Source: Paenibacillus physcomitrellae
GTDB lineage: Bacteria; Bacillota; Bacilli; Paenibacillales; Paenibacillaceae
Reading direction: 5' to 3'
Length of the DNA: 64,000 nt
Assembly: GCF_002240225.1 (NCBI RefSeq)
Contig: NZ_CP022584.1
Coordinates: 1,116,001-1,180,000 of the forward strand
The position numbers and the translations under genes were made by a program. This document shows, piece by piece, positions 1 through 8,456 of the stretch (position 1 is the stretch's first letter; every line of letters starts with the position of its first letter). The notes beneath the pieces were generated by a model. The model was not told the DNA's origin. It did no database searches and saw only the letters and a list, made by a program, of their open reading frames with translations.

Positions 1-1146
1 TGGGATTACCAGCACTTCTACCTTGGAATTCGGGGAAGAAATACGGCGCGGTTCGCCAGAACGGATTTTGTTCAATTCCGGATCAATTTCAACGCCCAGG
101 TAAGTCAGATTCTCACAAACCTTCTCACGTACAACTGCCGAATTCTCGCCCACGCCTGCGGTAAAGACGATAACGTCTACGCCGTTCAAGGCAGCCGCAT
201 AGGAGCCGATATATTTACGAAGACGATATTCGTACATTTCAAAGGCAAGCGTTGCGTTCGGTTCGCCAGCTTCCAGGCCGTCCGTAATATCGCGCATGTC
301 GCTGCTGCTGCCGGAAATAGCGAGCAATCCGCTGTGTTTGTTCAGCATGGAATTCACTTCGCTGATTGTCAGCTCTTCTTTGTTCATGACAAAAGTGACG
401 ACAGCCGGGTCCAAATCGCCGCTGCGGGTACCCATCATGAGACCTTCAAGCGGGGTAAGTCCCATGGAAGTATCGAAGGATTTGCCGTCTTTGATCGCCG
501 TCAAGCTGCCGCCGTTGCCGATGTGGCACGTAATCATCTTCAAATCTTCCAGCGGTCGATTCAAATATTCAGCAGCCACTCTGCTTACATAATAGTGGGA
601 GGTGCCGTGCATGCCGTAGCGACGGACATGATGTTTCTTGTAGAGCACTTTTGGAATCGGGTACAAGAATACTTTTTCATCCATCGTCTGGTGGAAAGCC
701 GTGTCAAACACAACTACCTGAGGGACGTTTGGCATATTCTTCTCTGCAGCCGTAATCCCGGAGATTGCCGGCGGATTATGGAGCGGAGCAAGGTCGAACA
801 AACGGCGGATTTCCGCTTTAGCTTCAGGGGTAACCAGAGCGGAGCTTTTAAATGCCTCACCGCCATGTACGACGCGATGGCCGACAGCCTGGATCTCATC
901 AACAGAGTTAAGGACGCCATGCTCTTTGTCTACCAGCTTGTCAAGAACTTTACGGATCGCCGTAGTATGCTCCAGAATTTCGCTGACTTCCGTTACTTCC
1001 TCTTTACCGGTAGGTTTATGAGTCAGGATGGAGGAGTCCATGCCGATTCTCTCCACAAGCCCTTTGGCCAATACCGATTCGTCGTTCATGTCATAAAGCT
1101 GATATTTCAGGGAAGAGCTTCCCGCATTAATTACGAGTACCTTCAC
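1..1146 (-). CDS. ackA: Acetate kinase, C-terminus cut by the window edge
   Basis: Interconverts acetate plus ATP and acetyl phosphate in the cytoplasm (overflow and fermentative energy metabolism). Read from a GTG at 1146; 382 codons are present and the reading frame is still open at base 1, so about 15-20 residues are missing compared with the usual ~400. Visible acetokinase motifs are NAGSSS (residues 7-12), GHRVVHGG with R91, FDTAFH with D148, and a MGTRSGDLDP stretch in the second half. The start NAGSSSLKYQ, rather than the NPGSTSTK of butyrate kinases, argues for acetate kinase. The GTG overlaps the stop of the upstream hbd gene (GTGA at 1143-1146), which implies co-transcription and translational coupling. 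Confidence 0.96.
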   Translation of the reverse strand, partial: MKVLVINAGSSSLKYQLYDMNDESVLAKGLVERIGMDSSILTHKPTGKEEVTEVSEILEHTTAIRKVLDKLVDKEHGVLNSVDEIQAVGHRVVHGGEAFKSSALVTPEAKAEIRRLFDLAPLHNPPAISGITAAEKNMPNVPQVVVFDTAFHQTMDEKVFLYPIPKVLYKKHHVRRYGMHGTSHYYVSRVAAEYLNRPLEDLKMITCHIGNGGSLTAIKDGKSFDTSMGLTPLEGLMMGTRSGDLDPAVVTFVMNKEELTISEVNSMLNKHSGLLAISGSSSDMRDITDGLEAGEPNATLAFEMYEYRLRKYIGSYAAALNGVDVIVFTAGVGENSAVVREKVCENLTYLGVEIDPELNKIRSGEPRRISSPNSKVEVLVIP

Positions 1147-2015
1147 AGCCGGTCACCATCCTTGTCGTATTTGAAAAATCCTTCGCCGGTCTTAACGCCC
1201 AGATTGCCTGCGCGAACCATTTTCTTCAATACAAAGGAAGGACGGTATTTCAATTCGCCGAAATCGCGGAACATCCGCTCAAGCGCGGCAAGCACCGAGT
1301 CTAGTCCGAAACGGTCTGCCATTTCAAGCGGTCCGTATTGGAACTGATAACCTACACGCATCGCATCGTCGATATCCTCAGCAGAGGCAACGCCTTCCCC
1401 AAGCACATGCAAAGCTTCGTTAATCATGAGGCAGACAATGCGGGAGGTAACGAAACCAGGGGATTCATTTACCATAATGCCGCGCTTATCTACAACCTCT
1501 TCAACAAATGCTTTGGTTTCCTCAAAGGTTTGATCAGACGTTTTAAGACCACGGATAATTTCCACCAGATCGATTTTGGATACAGGATAAATAAAGTGCA
1601 AACCGATAACACGTTCCGGATACTTGGTGGAACCCGCAATCTCAGTCAAGCTCAGGGTTGAAGTGTTGCTCGCAAGTATAATGTTGCTTGGACAAACCTG
1701 GTCAAGCTTCTGAAAAACCTTCTTCTTGGCTTCCAGATCCTCGGAGATCGTTTCAATCACCATGTCTGCTTGTCCGAGATCGGCCAGGTGAGTCACTTTA
1801 TGAATTTTCGACAAAATGAGCTTTTTTTCAGCTTTGGTAATCGCCCACTTCTCGAGTTGTTTATCCAGGCTGGTTTCAATCATATCGTACGCATAATTCA
1901 GCTTTGCTTCATTCTCCTCGACAAGAAGGACATCCAGCCCTTTGCCGGCAAGCATTTCACTTATGCCTTGGCCCATCGTGCCGCCGCCGATGACTCCTAT
2001 TTTCTTAAAATTCAT
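1143..2015 (-). CDS. hbd: 3-hydroxybutyryl-CoA dehydrogenase
   Basis: NAD(P)-dependent oxidoreductase of the 3-hydroxyacyl-CoA dehydrogenase family; interconverts acetoacetyl-CoA and 3-hydroxybutyryl-CoA. The 290 residues are the family's usual length. The N-terminal Rossmann domain has GGGTMG (10-15); SNTST (116-120) and H140-F141 form the catalytic region, and NESPGFV (183-189) opens the C-terminal helical domain. The start has a GGAGT SD about 9 bases upstream. A TATAAT at 2055-2060 is a likely -10, giving the gene its own promoter downstream of the terminator at 2124-2164. It overlaps ackA by three bases, suggesting a short acyl-CoA/acetate operon. Physiological substrate and direction are inferred from the family only. 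Confidence 0.92.
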   Translation of the reverse strand: MNFKKIGVIGGGTMGQGISEMLAGKGLDVLLVEENEAKLNYAYDMIETSLDKQLEKWAITKAEKKLILSKIHKVTHLADLGQADMVIETISEDLEAKKKVFQKLDQVCPSNIILASNTSTLSLTEIAGSTKYPERVIGLHFIYPVSKIDLVEIIRGLKTSDQTFEETKAFVEEVVDKRGIMVNESPGFVTSRIVCLMINEALHVLGEGVASAEDIDDAMRVGYQFQYGPLEMADRFGLDSVLAALERMFRDFGELKYRPSFVLKKMVRAGNLGVKTGEGFFKYDKDGDRL

Positions 2016-2123
2016 GATTCTCTTACTCCATCCTTTCGTCTTATCCTTCTACATATTATACCCCTGATGTCGAAGAATACATCTTTCTACACCCAACATC
2101 TAATAATATCTTAGCACGAGCAA

Positions 2124-2164
2124 AAAGTAAAAAAAAATAACCGGCATGTAAAATCATGCCGGTT
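2124..2164 (-). terminator. Intrinsic terminator of the ftsH-like operon
   Basis: Perfect 10-bp stem AACCGGCATG (2139-2148) / CATGCCGGTT (2155-2164), six-base loop, followed on the minus strand by an A/T-rich tract read as T from 2140 down to 2124. The stem overlaps the stop codon of the protease gene. Confidence 0.9.
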
Positions 2165-3656
2165 GGAGTGCATTGTCACGAAATAGACATCTGAATTCGT
2201 CTCCGGACATCCGTTCTTCCTTAAATAGAATGTCCAGCGATCTGTCGAAAATAGCCGAATGTTCTTCAAGCAGCTGTTTAGTATGGGCTGCCAGGGCATC
2301 CAGAATCGTTTGGTTTTCTTTCATTAACACTTCTTTAGTGACCATATCCATATTCACAATACCGATAGACGTCAATCCGGAGGTCATCATAGTTTGAACG
2401 AGATTCAGCGCCTGCTCAAAATCGTTTCTAGAGCCCGTACTGCGGCCTCCGTAATAGATTTCCTCGGCTGCTGCTCCGGCAAGAGCCACCATGATCTGCC
2501 CTTCCAGATAACTTTTGGTGTACAGATACTTCTCTTCCTGCGGATTGTGGCGCACATAACCGAGTGCCTGTCCGCGTGGACTTAACACGACCTGGTTAAC
2601 GCTGCCCGGCGATACGACTTCTGCAAGGATAGCATGACCAAGCTCGTGAATCGCTACCCGGCGTTTCTCTTCCTGCGTGGACTCTCTATCTGTCTTCTCG
2701 CCCAGCATGACTTTATCTACAGCCATAGACAAATGCTGTTGTTTGATTTGCGGTTCACTCGCGCGCATCGCATAAATCGCAGCTTCATTCATGACGCTTT
2801 CCAATTGGGCGCCCGAGAACCCATAAGATTCCTCGGCAACCCCTTCCAGGCTTACCGATTCATGAAGCGGTTTATTCTTGGCGTGGATGTCCAGAATCAT
2901 CATCCGGCCTTTCTTATCGGGCAGATCCACTTGAATATGCCGGTCGAAACGTCCGGGACGCAGCAGTGCGCTGTCAAGCATTTCCTTACGGTTTGTAGCA
3001 GCAATAATCAGAATACGCGGCGACTCGGACGTGTAAATCCCATCCATTTCCGTAAGCAGCTGGTTGAGCGTCTGATCATATTCCCGCTGCTGCCCGCCTT
3101 CGCGTTTGCCGCCGATTACATCGATTTCATCGATAAAAATAATCGCGTTTTGTTTATTCTCTTTAGCCGCCCGGTTGCGGGCCTCTTTAAACAAATCCCG
3201 AATCCGGCTTGCGCCTACCCCGACATACATCTCCACAAATTCACTACCTGAGGCAGCAACAAATACGGAATTGGTATAATGGGCGGCAGCTTTAGCCATA
3301 AGCGTCTTACCGGTTCCCGGGGGGCCCGTCAGCAGAATCCCTTTGATCGGACGGATGCCGAACTTTTGAATTTCATCATAACGAACCATAAAATCAAGCG
3401 CCTCGCGCAGCTCCTGCTTCGCGCTGTCCTGCCCGCCGATTTCTTCAAAGGTCAGCTTGGCCGGACCGGCCTTCTTTCTTTTCCGTTCCTGAGAAGCACC
3501 AACGGCCAGTCCTCCCCGCATCACCGTCATTGCATAAAATGCCCCGAGCATAACAACGGCTACGATAATGGGCACAATATTAACTCCGATATAACCGAGA
3601 AAAATAAGCAGCACCGGAACAAACCCGATCAAAATCTCTTTGCTCCATCTAGGCAT
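2154..3656 (-). CDS. FtsH-like membrane AAA+ metalloprotease lacking the extracytoplasmic domain
   Basis: A 500-residue protein of the FtsH family, expected to unfold and degrade membrane or cytosolic substrates. All catalytic elements are present: Walker A GPPGTGKT (111-118), pore loop around MYVG (143-146), Walker B FIDEID (174-179), second region of homology TNR...RPGRFDR (221-239), zinc motif HELGH (337-341) and the third metal ligand D412 in NDFEQ. Unlike classical FtsH (about 600-650 residues), the two N-terminal membrane segments (about 8-24 and 27-45) are almost back to back, so the ~70-residue extracytoplasmic domain is missing and the C-terminal tail is short. A basic run near residue 58-62 places the AAA domain inside. 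The start overlaps the upstream membrane-protein gene by 8 bases. Probably a second, specialised FtsH paralogue. Confidence 0.9.
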   Translation of the reverse strand: MPRWSKEILIGFVPVLLIFLGYIGVNIVPIIVAVVMLGAFYAMTVMRGGLAVGASQERKRKKAGPAKLTFEEIGGQDSAKQELREALDFMVRYDEIQKFGIRPIKGILLTGPPGTGKTLMAKAAAHYTNSVFVAASGSEFVEMYVGVGASRIRDLFKEARNRAAKENKQNAIIFIDEIDVIGGKREGGQQREYDQTLNQLLTEMDGIYTSESPRILIIAATNRKEMLDSALLRPGRFDRHIQVDLPDKKGRMMILDIHAKNKPLHESVSLEGVAEESYGFSGAQLESVMNEAAIYAMRASEPQIKQQHLSMAVDKVMLGEKTDRESTQEEKRRVAIHELGHAILAEVVSPGSVNQVVLSPRGQALGYVRHNPQEEKYLYTKSYLEGQIMVALAGAAAEEIYYGGRSTGSRNDFEQALNLVQTMMTSGLTSIGIVNMDMVTKEVLMKENQTILDALAAHTKQLLEEHSAIFDRSLDILFKEERMSGDEFRCLFRDNALQPA

Positions 3657-4182
3657 TGTTCCACACTCCTATCTCTTCGGATTTGCGCGGCAATATAATA
3701 AACTTGCTGGCTTGTCCATCAGTCAGCGATATATAAACATTTGTATCGTCCATTTCAGCAGTTGCCTTCAGTCCAGGCTGCTTGGCTTTAAGCTTGTCCA
3801 GAGCACTCGTAATTTCAGTATATTTCTTGTTCTCCATAGCTTCCGCAATCGGGAACAAGGCTTCCGACCACCATTTGTTCAAGGCAGCGCTCGAATGATC
3901 CTCGACTTCCAATTTAAGTTCTTTGCCGTTAATAAGGGAACCGCCCTTATCCTTGATATGCTGAACCAAATCTCTTAAATCCGTTTGAGGCTTAAGGTCA
4001 AGTTTCAAAGTGACCGTATTATGGTTAATATCCAATTGGGCGCTGTTAACGCCATTATATTGGGTTACCATTTTCTGAAGCGGAGTCTGAAGGGCTATCT
4101 GACGGTAGCCATACCATCCGCCAAACAACAGGAGGGCCGAAACAGCTACAGTAGCAACAATCGGGAAAACACGTAGTTTCAA
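3649..4182 (-). CDS. Single-pass membrane protein with an extracytoplasmic domain, unknown function
   Basis: Not a family I recognise. About 177 residues if translation starts at the TTG at 4182, which sits 7 bases after a GAGGAGG SD; the ATG at 4203 would place that SD inside the gene, so I reject it. An N-terminal hydrophobic segment (about residues 5-20) is followed by some 150 residues with alternating short beta-like stretches and helices, presumably outside the membrane. It shares an 8-base overlap with the FtsH-like protease gene, so the two are almost surely co-expressed. The protein could stand in for the extracytoplasmic domain that protease lacks, act as its modulator, or be a substrate; this is inference from position. 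Confidence 0.7.
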   Translation of the reverse strand: MKLRVFPIVATVAVSALLLFGGWYGYRQIALQTPLQKMVTQYNGVNSAQLDINHNTVTLKLDLKPQTDLRDLVQHIKDKGGSLINGKELKLEVEDHSSAALNKWWSEALFPIAEAMENKKYTEITSALDKLKAKQPGLKATAEMDDTNVYISLTDGQASKFIILPRKSEEIGVWNNA

Positions 4183-4211
4183 ATAAAATCCTCCTCTGCT
4201 CATTCTAAAAT

Positions 4212-4240
4212 TTTATACATATAACCTATCAAATACGCAA
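4212..4240 (-). promoter_or_regulatory. Probable sigma-A promoter of the ftsH-like operon
   Basis: Minus-strand TTGCGT (4240-4235), 17-base spacer, TATAAA (4217-4212), about 30 bases before the TTG start. A second candidate is the extended -10 TGATATACT at 4292-4284. The rest of the 4241-4447 stretch is AT-rich and shows no gene. Confidence 0.55.
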
Positions 4241-4447
4241 TCATTTGACGCGTATTAATTCGCATACCTCAAATACAGACTCTAGTATATCACATAATCT
4301 ATATCATTTTATGATTAAATTTTGAATTTCACTAAATTTTCAAGGATATTCATGTATAAAAAGATAGAGCTGCCATTATTATCATCGAAAGCTATTTATT
4401 CGGCTGCTCCTTTCTTTTTACGCGTGGGCAGCGGCTACAATCGAAAA

Positions 4448-4490
4448 GAAACGGCCTTGGTCTCCATGAATGGAGGACCAAGGCCGTTTC
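4448..4490 (-). terminator. Intrinsic terminator after ansB
   Basis: Long stem of about 19 bp with one bulge: GAAACGGCCTTGGT-CTCCA (4448-4466) against 4471-4490, loop of four bases, followed on the minus strand by TTTTC. It lies 20 bases past the ansB stop. Confidence 0.85.
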
Positions 4491-4509
4491 ATGTTTTAGG
4501 TTCTACTCC

Positions 4510-5670
4510 TTATTTAGACGGCAACTCAATCTGACCATATCCGATAGTCGTGAACCAATTTTTTACCGTATCAAAGTCCTTGGAGTAAGACAGGCAGAGC
4601 AGCAGCAGAATCCTTGCATGAGCCGCGTTTAAATTATCCCCGGCGATAACGCCGTCCCCGTTTGAATAATTGCTGCCCGATCCGGTGCGAGTTGTCATAA
4701 CGAAGATAACGCCCTTTTTGATTGCCTCGGCACGTTCTTCACTCATGGCTTTGGAAATGCCGCCAGCTCCAGTGCCTGCAGTTACAATGCCTTTGGCGCC
4801 GGCAGCCACAAACCCGCTGATGGCCCCTGGGCCCGCATCCTGATACGAATAAGCAATTTCCACTTTAGCGATATCCTTTTTTGAAATTTTGTTTAAATTA
4901 AACGGAGTCGCCCAATCGCTGGCCGGTTTAAGCGCCCGGAAGGGAGCTCGGTACACCCGAATATTCTTCTCATCTATATAACCAAGCGCTCCGATTTCCG
5001 GAGTTACGAAAGTATCAGTCCGGTAGGAATTTGTTTTGGTTACTTCACGGGCGGCATGGAATTCGTCATTCAGCATTACAACTGTCCCAAAATACTTTGT
5101 TTTGCCGCTGGCAGCCAGCTTGATTGCGTTATAAAGATTAGCCGGAGCATCAGTGCCTATAACTGTCCAAGGTCTCATGGAACCAGTGACAACTACCGGT
5201 TTGGGACTTTGGACGGTCAGATCCAGGAAATAAGCAATTTCTTCCATCGTATCCGTTCCACTGGTCACCACAACGCCATCTTGAGTTTTAAGCGCCTCAT
5301 CGACTTTCAGGGACAAATCATACAGCTGTTCCATGGAATAAGCACTGGAACCGGAGTTACCGAATTGATAGGTACTGACCTCGGCAATCTGGTCTTTGTT
5401 CGGCAGGGACTTCACCAAGTCTTCAATAGGCAGCGAACCTGCTCTGTATGTATCGAAGCTTGTTTCATCCGTCGATTTACCGGCCATCGTTCCTCCTGTC
5501 GCGATAACTTCTACTTTGGGCAGTTTCTTAACTACACCAATTGCAGAAGTAGTGGCAGTCGAGTCAGCGGCCGCAGAAACAGGTGATAAATACAAGTGGG
5601 GCAGAAAAAATGACACAGCTAAACCCGTCGCGAGCAGTACCTTTAGAGCTTTTACCTTTCCCCTCTTCAT
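4510..5670 (-). CDS. ansB: Secreted type II L-asparaginase
   Basis: Hydrolyses L-asparagine to aspartate and ammonia outside the cytoplasm, supplying nitrogen. I use the ATG at 5670, 8 bases after GGAGG; the GTG at 5685 lies upstream of that SD. The 386-residue product starts with a signal peptide (MKRGK..., hydrophobic core about residues 9-24, cleavage probably near SAAA). Catalytic motifs are ATGGTMAG with the first nucleophilic Thr near residue 58, and TSGTDTMEE with the second Thr-Asp-Lys-type site; SMRPW follows. Length and export signal match the B. subtilis AnsZ/type II class rather than cytoplasmic AnsA. It stands alone between two terminators, with a strong promoter and a palindromic GlnR/TnrA-type box just upstream, indicating nitrogen control. 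Confidence 0.93.
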   Translation of the reverse strand: MKRGKVKALKVLLATGLAVSFFLPHLYLSPVSAAADSTATTSAIGVVKKLPKVEVIATGGTMAGKSTDETSFDTYRAGSLPIEDLVKSLPNKDQIAEVSTYQFGNSGSSAYSMEQLYDLSLKVDEALKTQDGVVVTSGTDTMEEIAYFLDLTVQSPKPVVVTGSMRPWTVIGTDAPANLYNAIKLAASGKTKYFGTVVMLNDEFHAAREVTKTNSYRTDTFVTPEIGALGYIDEKNIRVYRAPFRALKPASDWATPFNLNKISKKDIAKVEIAYSYQDAGPGAISGFVAAGAKGIVTAGTGAGGISKAMSEERAEAIKKGVIFVMTTRTGSGSNYSNGDGVIAGDNLNAAHARILLLLCLSYSKDFDTVKNWFTTIGYGQIELPSK

Positions 5671-5702
5671 CAAATCATCCTCCACCCAATAAATTTTGTT
5701 AA

Positions 5703-5729
5703 CTATATGTTATGTTATATAACATATAG
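5703..5729 (-). promoter_or_regulatory. GlnR/TnrA-type operator before ansB
   Basis: Perfect inverted repeat of 11 bases (CTATATGTTAT / ATAACATATAG) around a 5-base centre. Inside it, 5708-5724 reads TGTTA-N7-TAACA, an exact fit to the TGTNA-N7-TNACA consensus of the nitrogen regulators GlnR and TnrA. It lies between the predicted transcription start (~5740) and the SD, at about +16 to +32, a position that predicts repression rather than activation. The palindrome could also fold in the mRNA. Confidence 0.7.
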
Positions 5730-5746
5730 CCCGTTAACTTGTGAGG

Positions 5747-5776
5747 ATTATATTCCAGCGTTACATAATATGACAA
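5747..5776 (-). promoter_or_regulatory. Sigma-A promoter of ansB
   Basis: Minus-strand TTGTCA (5776-5771), 18-base spacer, perfect TATAAT (5752-5747). A weak catabolite-responsive-element-like sequence, TTAAGCGCTTTCC, lies upstream near 5793-5806 (11 of 14 consensus positions), too loose to call on its own. Confidence 0.75.
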
Positions 5777-5866
5777 TTGCGATAAACCAGCAGGAAAGCG
5801 CTTAATTCTTTCCTTTTTTCGCTTTATTGCGGTAACACAAGAAAATATCTTGATTTTCACTCGTCA

Positions 5867-5921
5867 TAAAAAAACCGGCAAACTCCCTCCGCCCGATGGG
5901 CACTTGAAAGGAGTTTGCCGG
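5867..5921 (-). terminator. Intrinsic terminator after tseB
   Basis: Perfect 12-bp stem CCGGCAAACTCC (5875-5886) / GGAGTTTGCCGG (5910-5921), followed on the minus strand by T7 (5874-5868). Confidence 0.92.
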
Positions 5922-5974
5922 AAATCAAATCAATACGACCTGTTGAATTCTCCAAATTGTCAGAATAACGTTGA

Positions 5975-6460
5975 TTAGCGGTTCGGCAGTGTAAATTCTT
6001 CAGTCAAAGCTTCACCGTTTGTAAAACTAAAGAACCGGTAGTAATAATGATCTTGTTCTTTATAGTAAAGCTGCCAAACGTATTGACCGTTATATATACC
6101 CGGGACAAGCCGTTTGATCTCCGCATCGGGCATCAGCGCTTTGATTTTGGACTTGATCGCTTTTTTGGTGGAGGCGCTGGTTACCTGCTCCGTATGTGGC
6201 GGCTGGCCATCCTGCAGCCAGACCATAATATGTTCTCCGGAGGCATCATTACCTTCGACTACCCAGCATACATCGTCCCATACCGACTTGGTGACGCCAA
6301 TCGTTTTGACGAGACCTGCCTCCTGCTTGGCCCGCAGGATAGCCGCATCTTCTTGTGTCCATGTATCCTGCATGACATACACATAATATCGGTATAGACC
6401 AAAGAGAACCGCCGCAGCCACCAGAATTGAAATCAGAATCCATTTTGTTTTTGTTCTCAA
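5975..6460 (-). CDS. tseB: TseB/YpmB-like cell-wall elongation regulator
   Basis: 161 residues matching the DUF5590 (YpmB/TseB) pattern: a short basic N-terminus, one membrane anchor (about 8-27), then an extracytoplasmic part with tandem PepSY-like halves ending in a YYYRFFSFTNGE-type strand. In B. subtilis the homologue is membrane-anchored and works with the transpeptidase PBP2A in side-wall synthesis (established knowledge). There, ypmB lies downstream of dinG and before aspB; here dinG, rex and mtaD precede it and aspB is absent. Start is TTG at 6460 with a purine-rich stretch before it; no better start is in frame. It is the last gene of the run from dinG. Confidence 0.75.
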   Translation of the reverse strand: MRTKTKWILISILVAAAVLFGLYRYYVYVMQDTWTQEDAAILRAKQEAGLVKTIGVTKSVWDDVCWVVEGNDASGEHIMVWLQDGQPPHTEQVTSASTKKAIKSKIKALMPDAEIKRLVPGIYNGQYVWQLYYKEQDHYYYRFFSFTNGEALTEEFTLPNR

Positions 6461-6513
6461 ACCCCTTCTACACTCCTCTCCCTGCTCCGCTTCCCCTCAA
6501 GCAAGCCGATTCT

Positions 6514-7818
6514 TTAGCGGGCAAGGAGACCTTCAAATGCCTTCTGTGCTTCAAAGCGAATACGCTCTTCATCCAAAGTGAGGCATTCACCGTGTTTCAC
6601 CACTTGCCGCCCGTCAACCCATACATGCTCCACATCTTTAGCCCCTGCAGAGTATACGGTATGCGAAATATAATCCGTTTTCGGAAGGAAATGAGCCTGC
6701 TCTACATTCAAAGCAATGAAGTCGGCTTTCATGCCGGCTTCCAGCCGTCCTACCTCCGGAAGGAACAGGGATTTTGCACCGTATTCTGTACCCATTTTCA
6801 AAGCTTCTAAAGCAGGAACTGCTGTTGGATCCCCCGAAACCCCTTTATGAATCAAAGCGGCCAGACGAATTTCTTCCAGCATATCCAGATTGTTGTTACT
6901 TGCCGGGCCGTCCGTACCAAGTGAAACCGTAACCCCGGCCTTCAGCAAATCTACTACCCGTGCAACGCCGCTGGCGAGCTTCAGGTTGCTTCCCGGGTTA
7001 TGAGAAACACCCACATGATGCTCGGCAAGGATGGCAATCTCTTCATCGGTCAAATGAACCGCATGAGCTACCAGCGACGGACGGGAGAACAAGCCCACTT
7101 TAAGCAAATGCTCTACCGGACGAACGCCGTAATCCCGGACATTTTGCTCCACCTCGGCCCGCGTCTCGGACATATGGGTATGCAGCGGGAGATCCAGATC
7201 ATGTGCAGCCTGAACGATCTTCTCAATATAATCCGGCGGACAGGTGTAAGGAGCGTGAGGAGACATCATCGCTGTGATTCTTCCGTCTGCTGCTCCATGC
7301 CATTGTTTGGCGAAGCTGACCGCATCCTGAAGCTTGGCTGTCTGTACTTCCGGCGGACAAAGACCGATAACCCCGCGGGTCAGCACAGCCCGGATACCGC
7401 TCTCTTGAGCGACTTTACCGACCTGATCCATATGGTCGTACATATCGAGGAAGGTTGTGGTTCCGCCCTTCAGCATTTCCAGCACGGAAAGCGCCGTTCC
7501 ATGGTATACATCTTCGCTGGTAAACTTGGCTTCCATTGGCCACATCTTCTCCTGCAGCCAGACCTGAAGCGCCAGATCATCGCCATAACCCCGGAGCAGC
7601 GACATAGCTGCATGTCCATGCGTATTGACTAGACCCGGAAGGAACAACAAACCGGAGCCGTCAAAGCTTTCTACGCCTTCGCCCTCTGCTCCCTCTGGCA
7701 GGGTTTCGCCTATATACAAGATTCGGTCATTCTCAACCAGCATATATCCGTTAATAACCGGTTTCTCGGGGTTCATGACCGCGAAAGTCCCGTTTTTAAT
7801 CAACCATTTACGACTCAT
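6514..7818 (-). CDS. mtaD: S-adenosylhomocysteine / 5'-methylthioadenosine deaminase
   Basis: Amidohydrolase of the MtaD/SsnA-like family that deaminates SAH or MTA to the inosyl compounds, part of methyl-cycle by-product recycling. The 434-residue chain carries the zinc ligands H67 and H69 (NTHGH), H188 (SPHAPY), H215 with the catalytic E218 (HTHMSE), and D303 (GTDGPASNN). The C-terminal strand segment with a GMKADF motif folds back onto the N-terminal beta sandwich, as usual. It overlaps the 3' end of rex by 11 bases, so the two are translated from the same message. The exact substrate (SAH, MTA or another adenosine) cannot be told from sequence. Confidence 0.87.
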   Translation of the reverse strand: MSRKWLIKNGTFAVMNPEKPVINGYMLVENDRILYIGETLPEGAEGEGVESFDGSGLLFLPGLVNTHGHAAMSLLRGYGDDLALQVWLQEKMWPMEAKFTSEDVYHGTALSVLEMLKGGTTTFLDMYDHMDQVGKVAQESGIRAVLTRGVIGLCPPEVQTAKLQDAVSFAKQWHGAADGRITAMMSPHAPYTCPPDYIEKIVQAAHDLDLPLHTHMSETRAEVEQNVRDYGVRPVEHLLKVGLFSRPSLVAHAVHLTDEEIAILAEHHVGVSHNPGSNLKLASGVARVVDLLKAGVTVSLGTDGPASNNNLDMLEEIRLAALIHKGVSGDPTAVPALEALKMGTEYGAKSLFLPEVGRLEAGMKADFIALNVEQAHFLPKTDYISHTVYSAGAKDVEHVWVDGRQVVKHGECLTLDEERIRFEAQKAFEGLLAR

Positions 7819-8455
7819 TTGAACTTTCCTTTCCTTGATCCAAATAATAAGCCAAACTTAACAAATCAGTTGTAAAGTCTGCAGCATGTACCCGTACTTC
7901 CGCCGGAACCTTCAAAATCACCGGAGCAAAGTTGAGGATGGCCTGAATACCTGCCTCCACCAGCTGATCCGCCACCCGCTGGGCCTCCCAATGAGGAACC
8001 GTAATAATCCCGATGCGTATGCCTAAATTTCTGACGGTTTCAGGCAGCTCTGTGATCGGCTGGACGGTCAGATAATTGATCTGGCTTCCGATTTTGGCTT
8101 CAGCGATGTCAAATACAGCGACAATCTTCATGTTGTCTTTCAAATACATGTTGTAATTGGAGAGTGCCTGGCCAAGATTACCGGCACCCACCAGCGCTAC
8201 GCTGATTTCCTGATCCAGATTGAGAATCTGGCGGATCTTCTCGATTAAATAAGCCACATCATAGCCGATGCCTTTACGGCCAAAATCGCCGAAGTAAGCC
8301 AGATCCTTGCGGATTTGAGCGGGGTTTAAATCGAGATTTTGTCCAAGTTCCTGAGAGGATACCGTCATGACATCCCGGTTCTGCAGTTCGTTTAGATACC
8401 GCAGATAAACCGGCATGCGCCGAACGACGGCATCCGAAATTTTTTCCGATTTCAT
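7808..8455 (-). CDS. rex: Redox-sensing transcriptional repressor Rex
   Basis: NADH/NAD+-responsive repressor of fermentation and respiratory genes. 215 residues: N-terminal winged helix containing NPAQIRKDLAYFG (44-56) and the GRKGIGY turn, then a Rossmann domain with VGAGNLG (89-95). I take the ATG at 8455, six bases after AAAGGGTG; the GTG at 8464 would overlap that SD. The start falls one base past the dinG stop and the end overlaps mtaD, so rex is expressed within the dinG-rex-mtaD-tseB run. In B. subtilis rex is elsewhere, so this position is a lineage difference. No clear Rex operator was seen in the window. Confidence 0.95.
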   Translation of the reverse strand: MKSEKISDAVVRRMPVYLRYLNELQNRDVMTVSSQELGQNLDLNPAQIRKDLAYFGDFGRKGIGYDVAYLIEKIRQILNLDQEISVALVGAGNLGQALSNYNMYLKDNMKIVAVFDIAEAKIGSQINYLTVQPITELPETVRNLGIRIGIITVPHWEAQRVADQLVEAGIQAILNFAPVILKVPAEVRVHAADFTTDLLSLAYYLDQGKESSNES

Positions 8456-8456
8456 C

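Noticed and set aside
334-1347. Plus-strand 337-codon frame
   Set aside because: It is antisense to ackA and hbd, which carry clear family motifs; no SD and no protein-like composition.
5790-5806. Catabolite-responsive element upstream of ansB
   Set aside because: AAGCGCTTTCC core fits, but three of fourteen consensus positions fail, including the first two; too weak to list.
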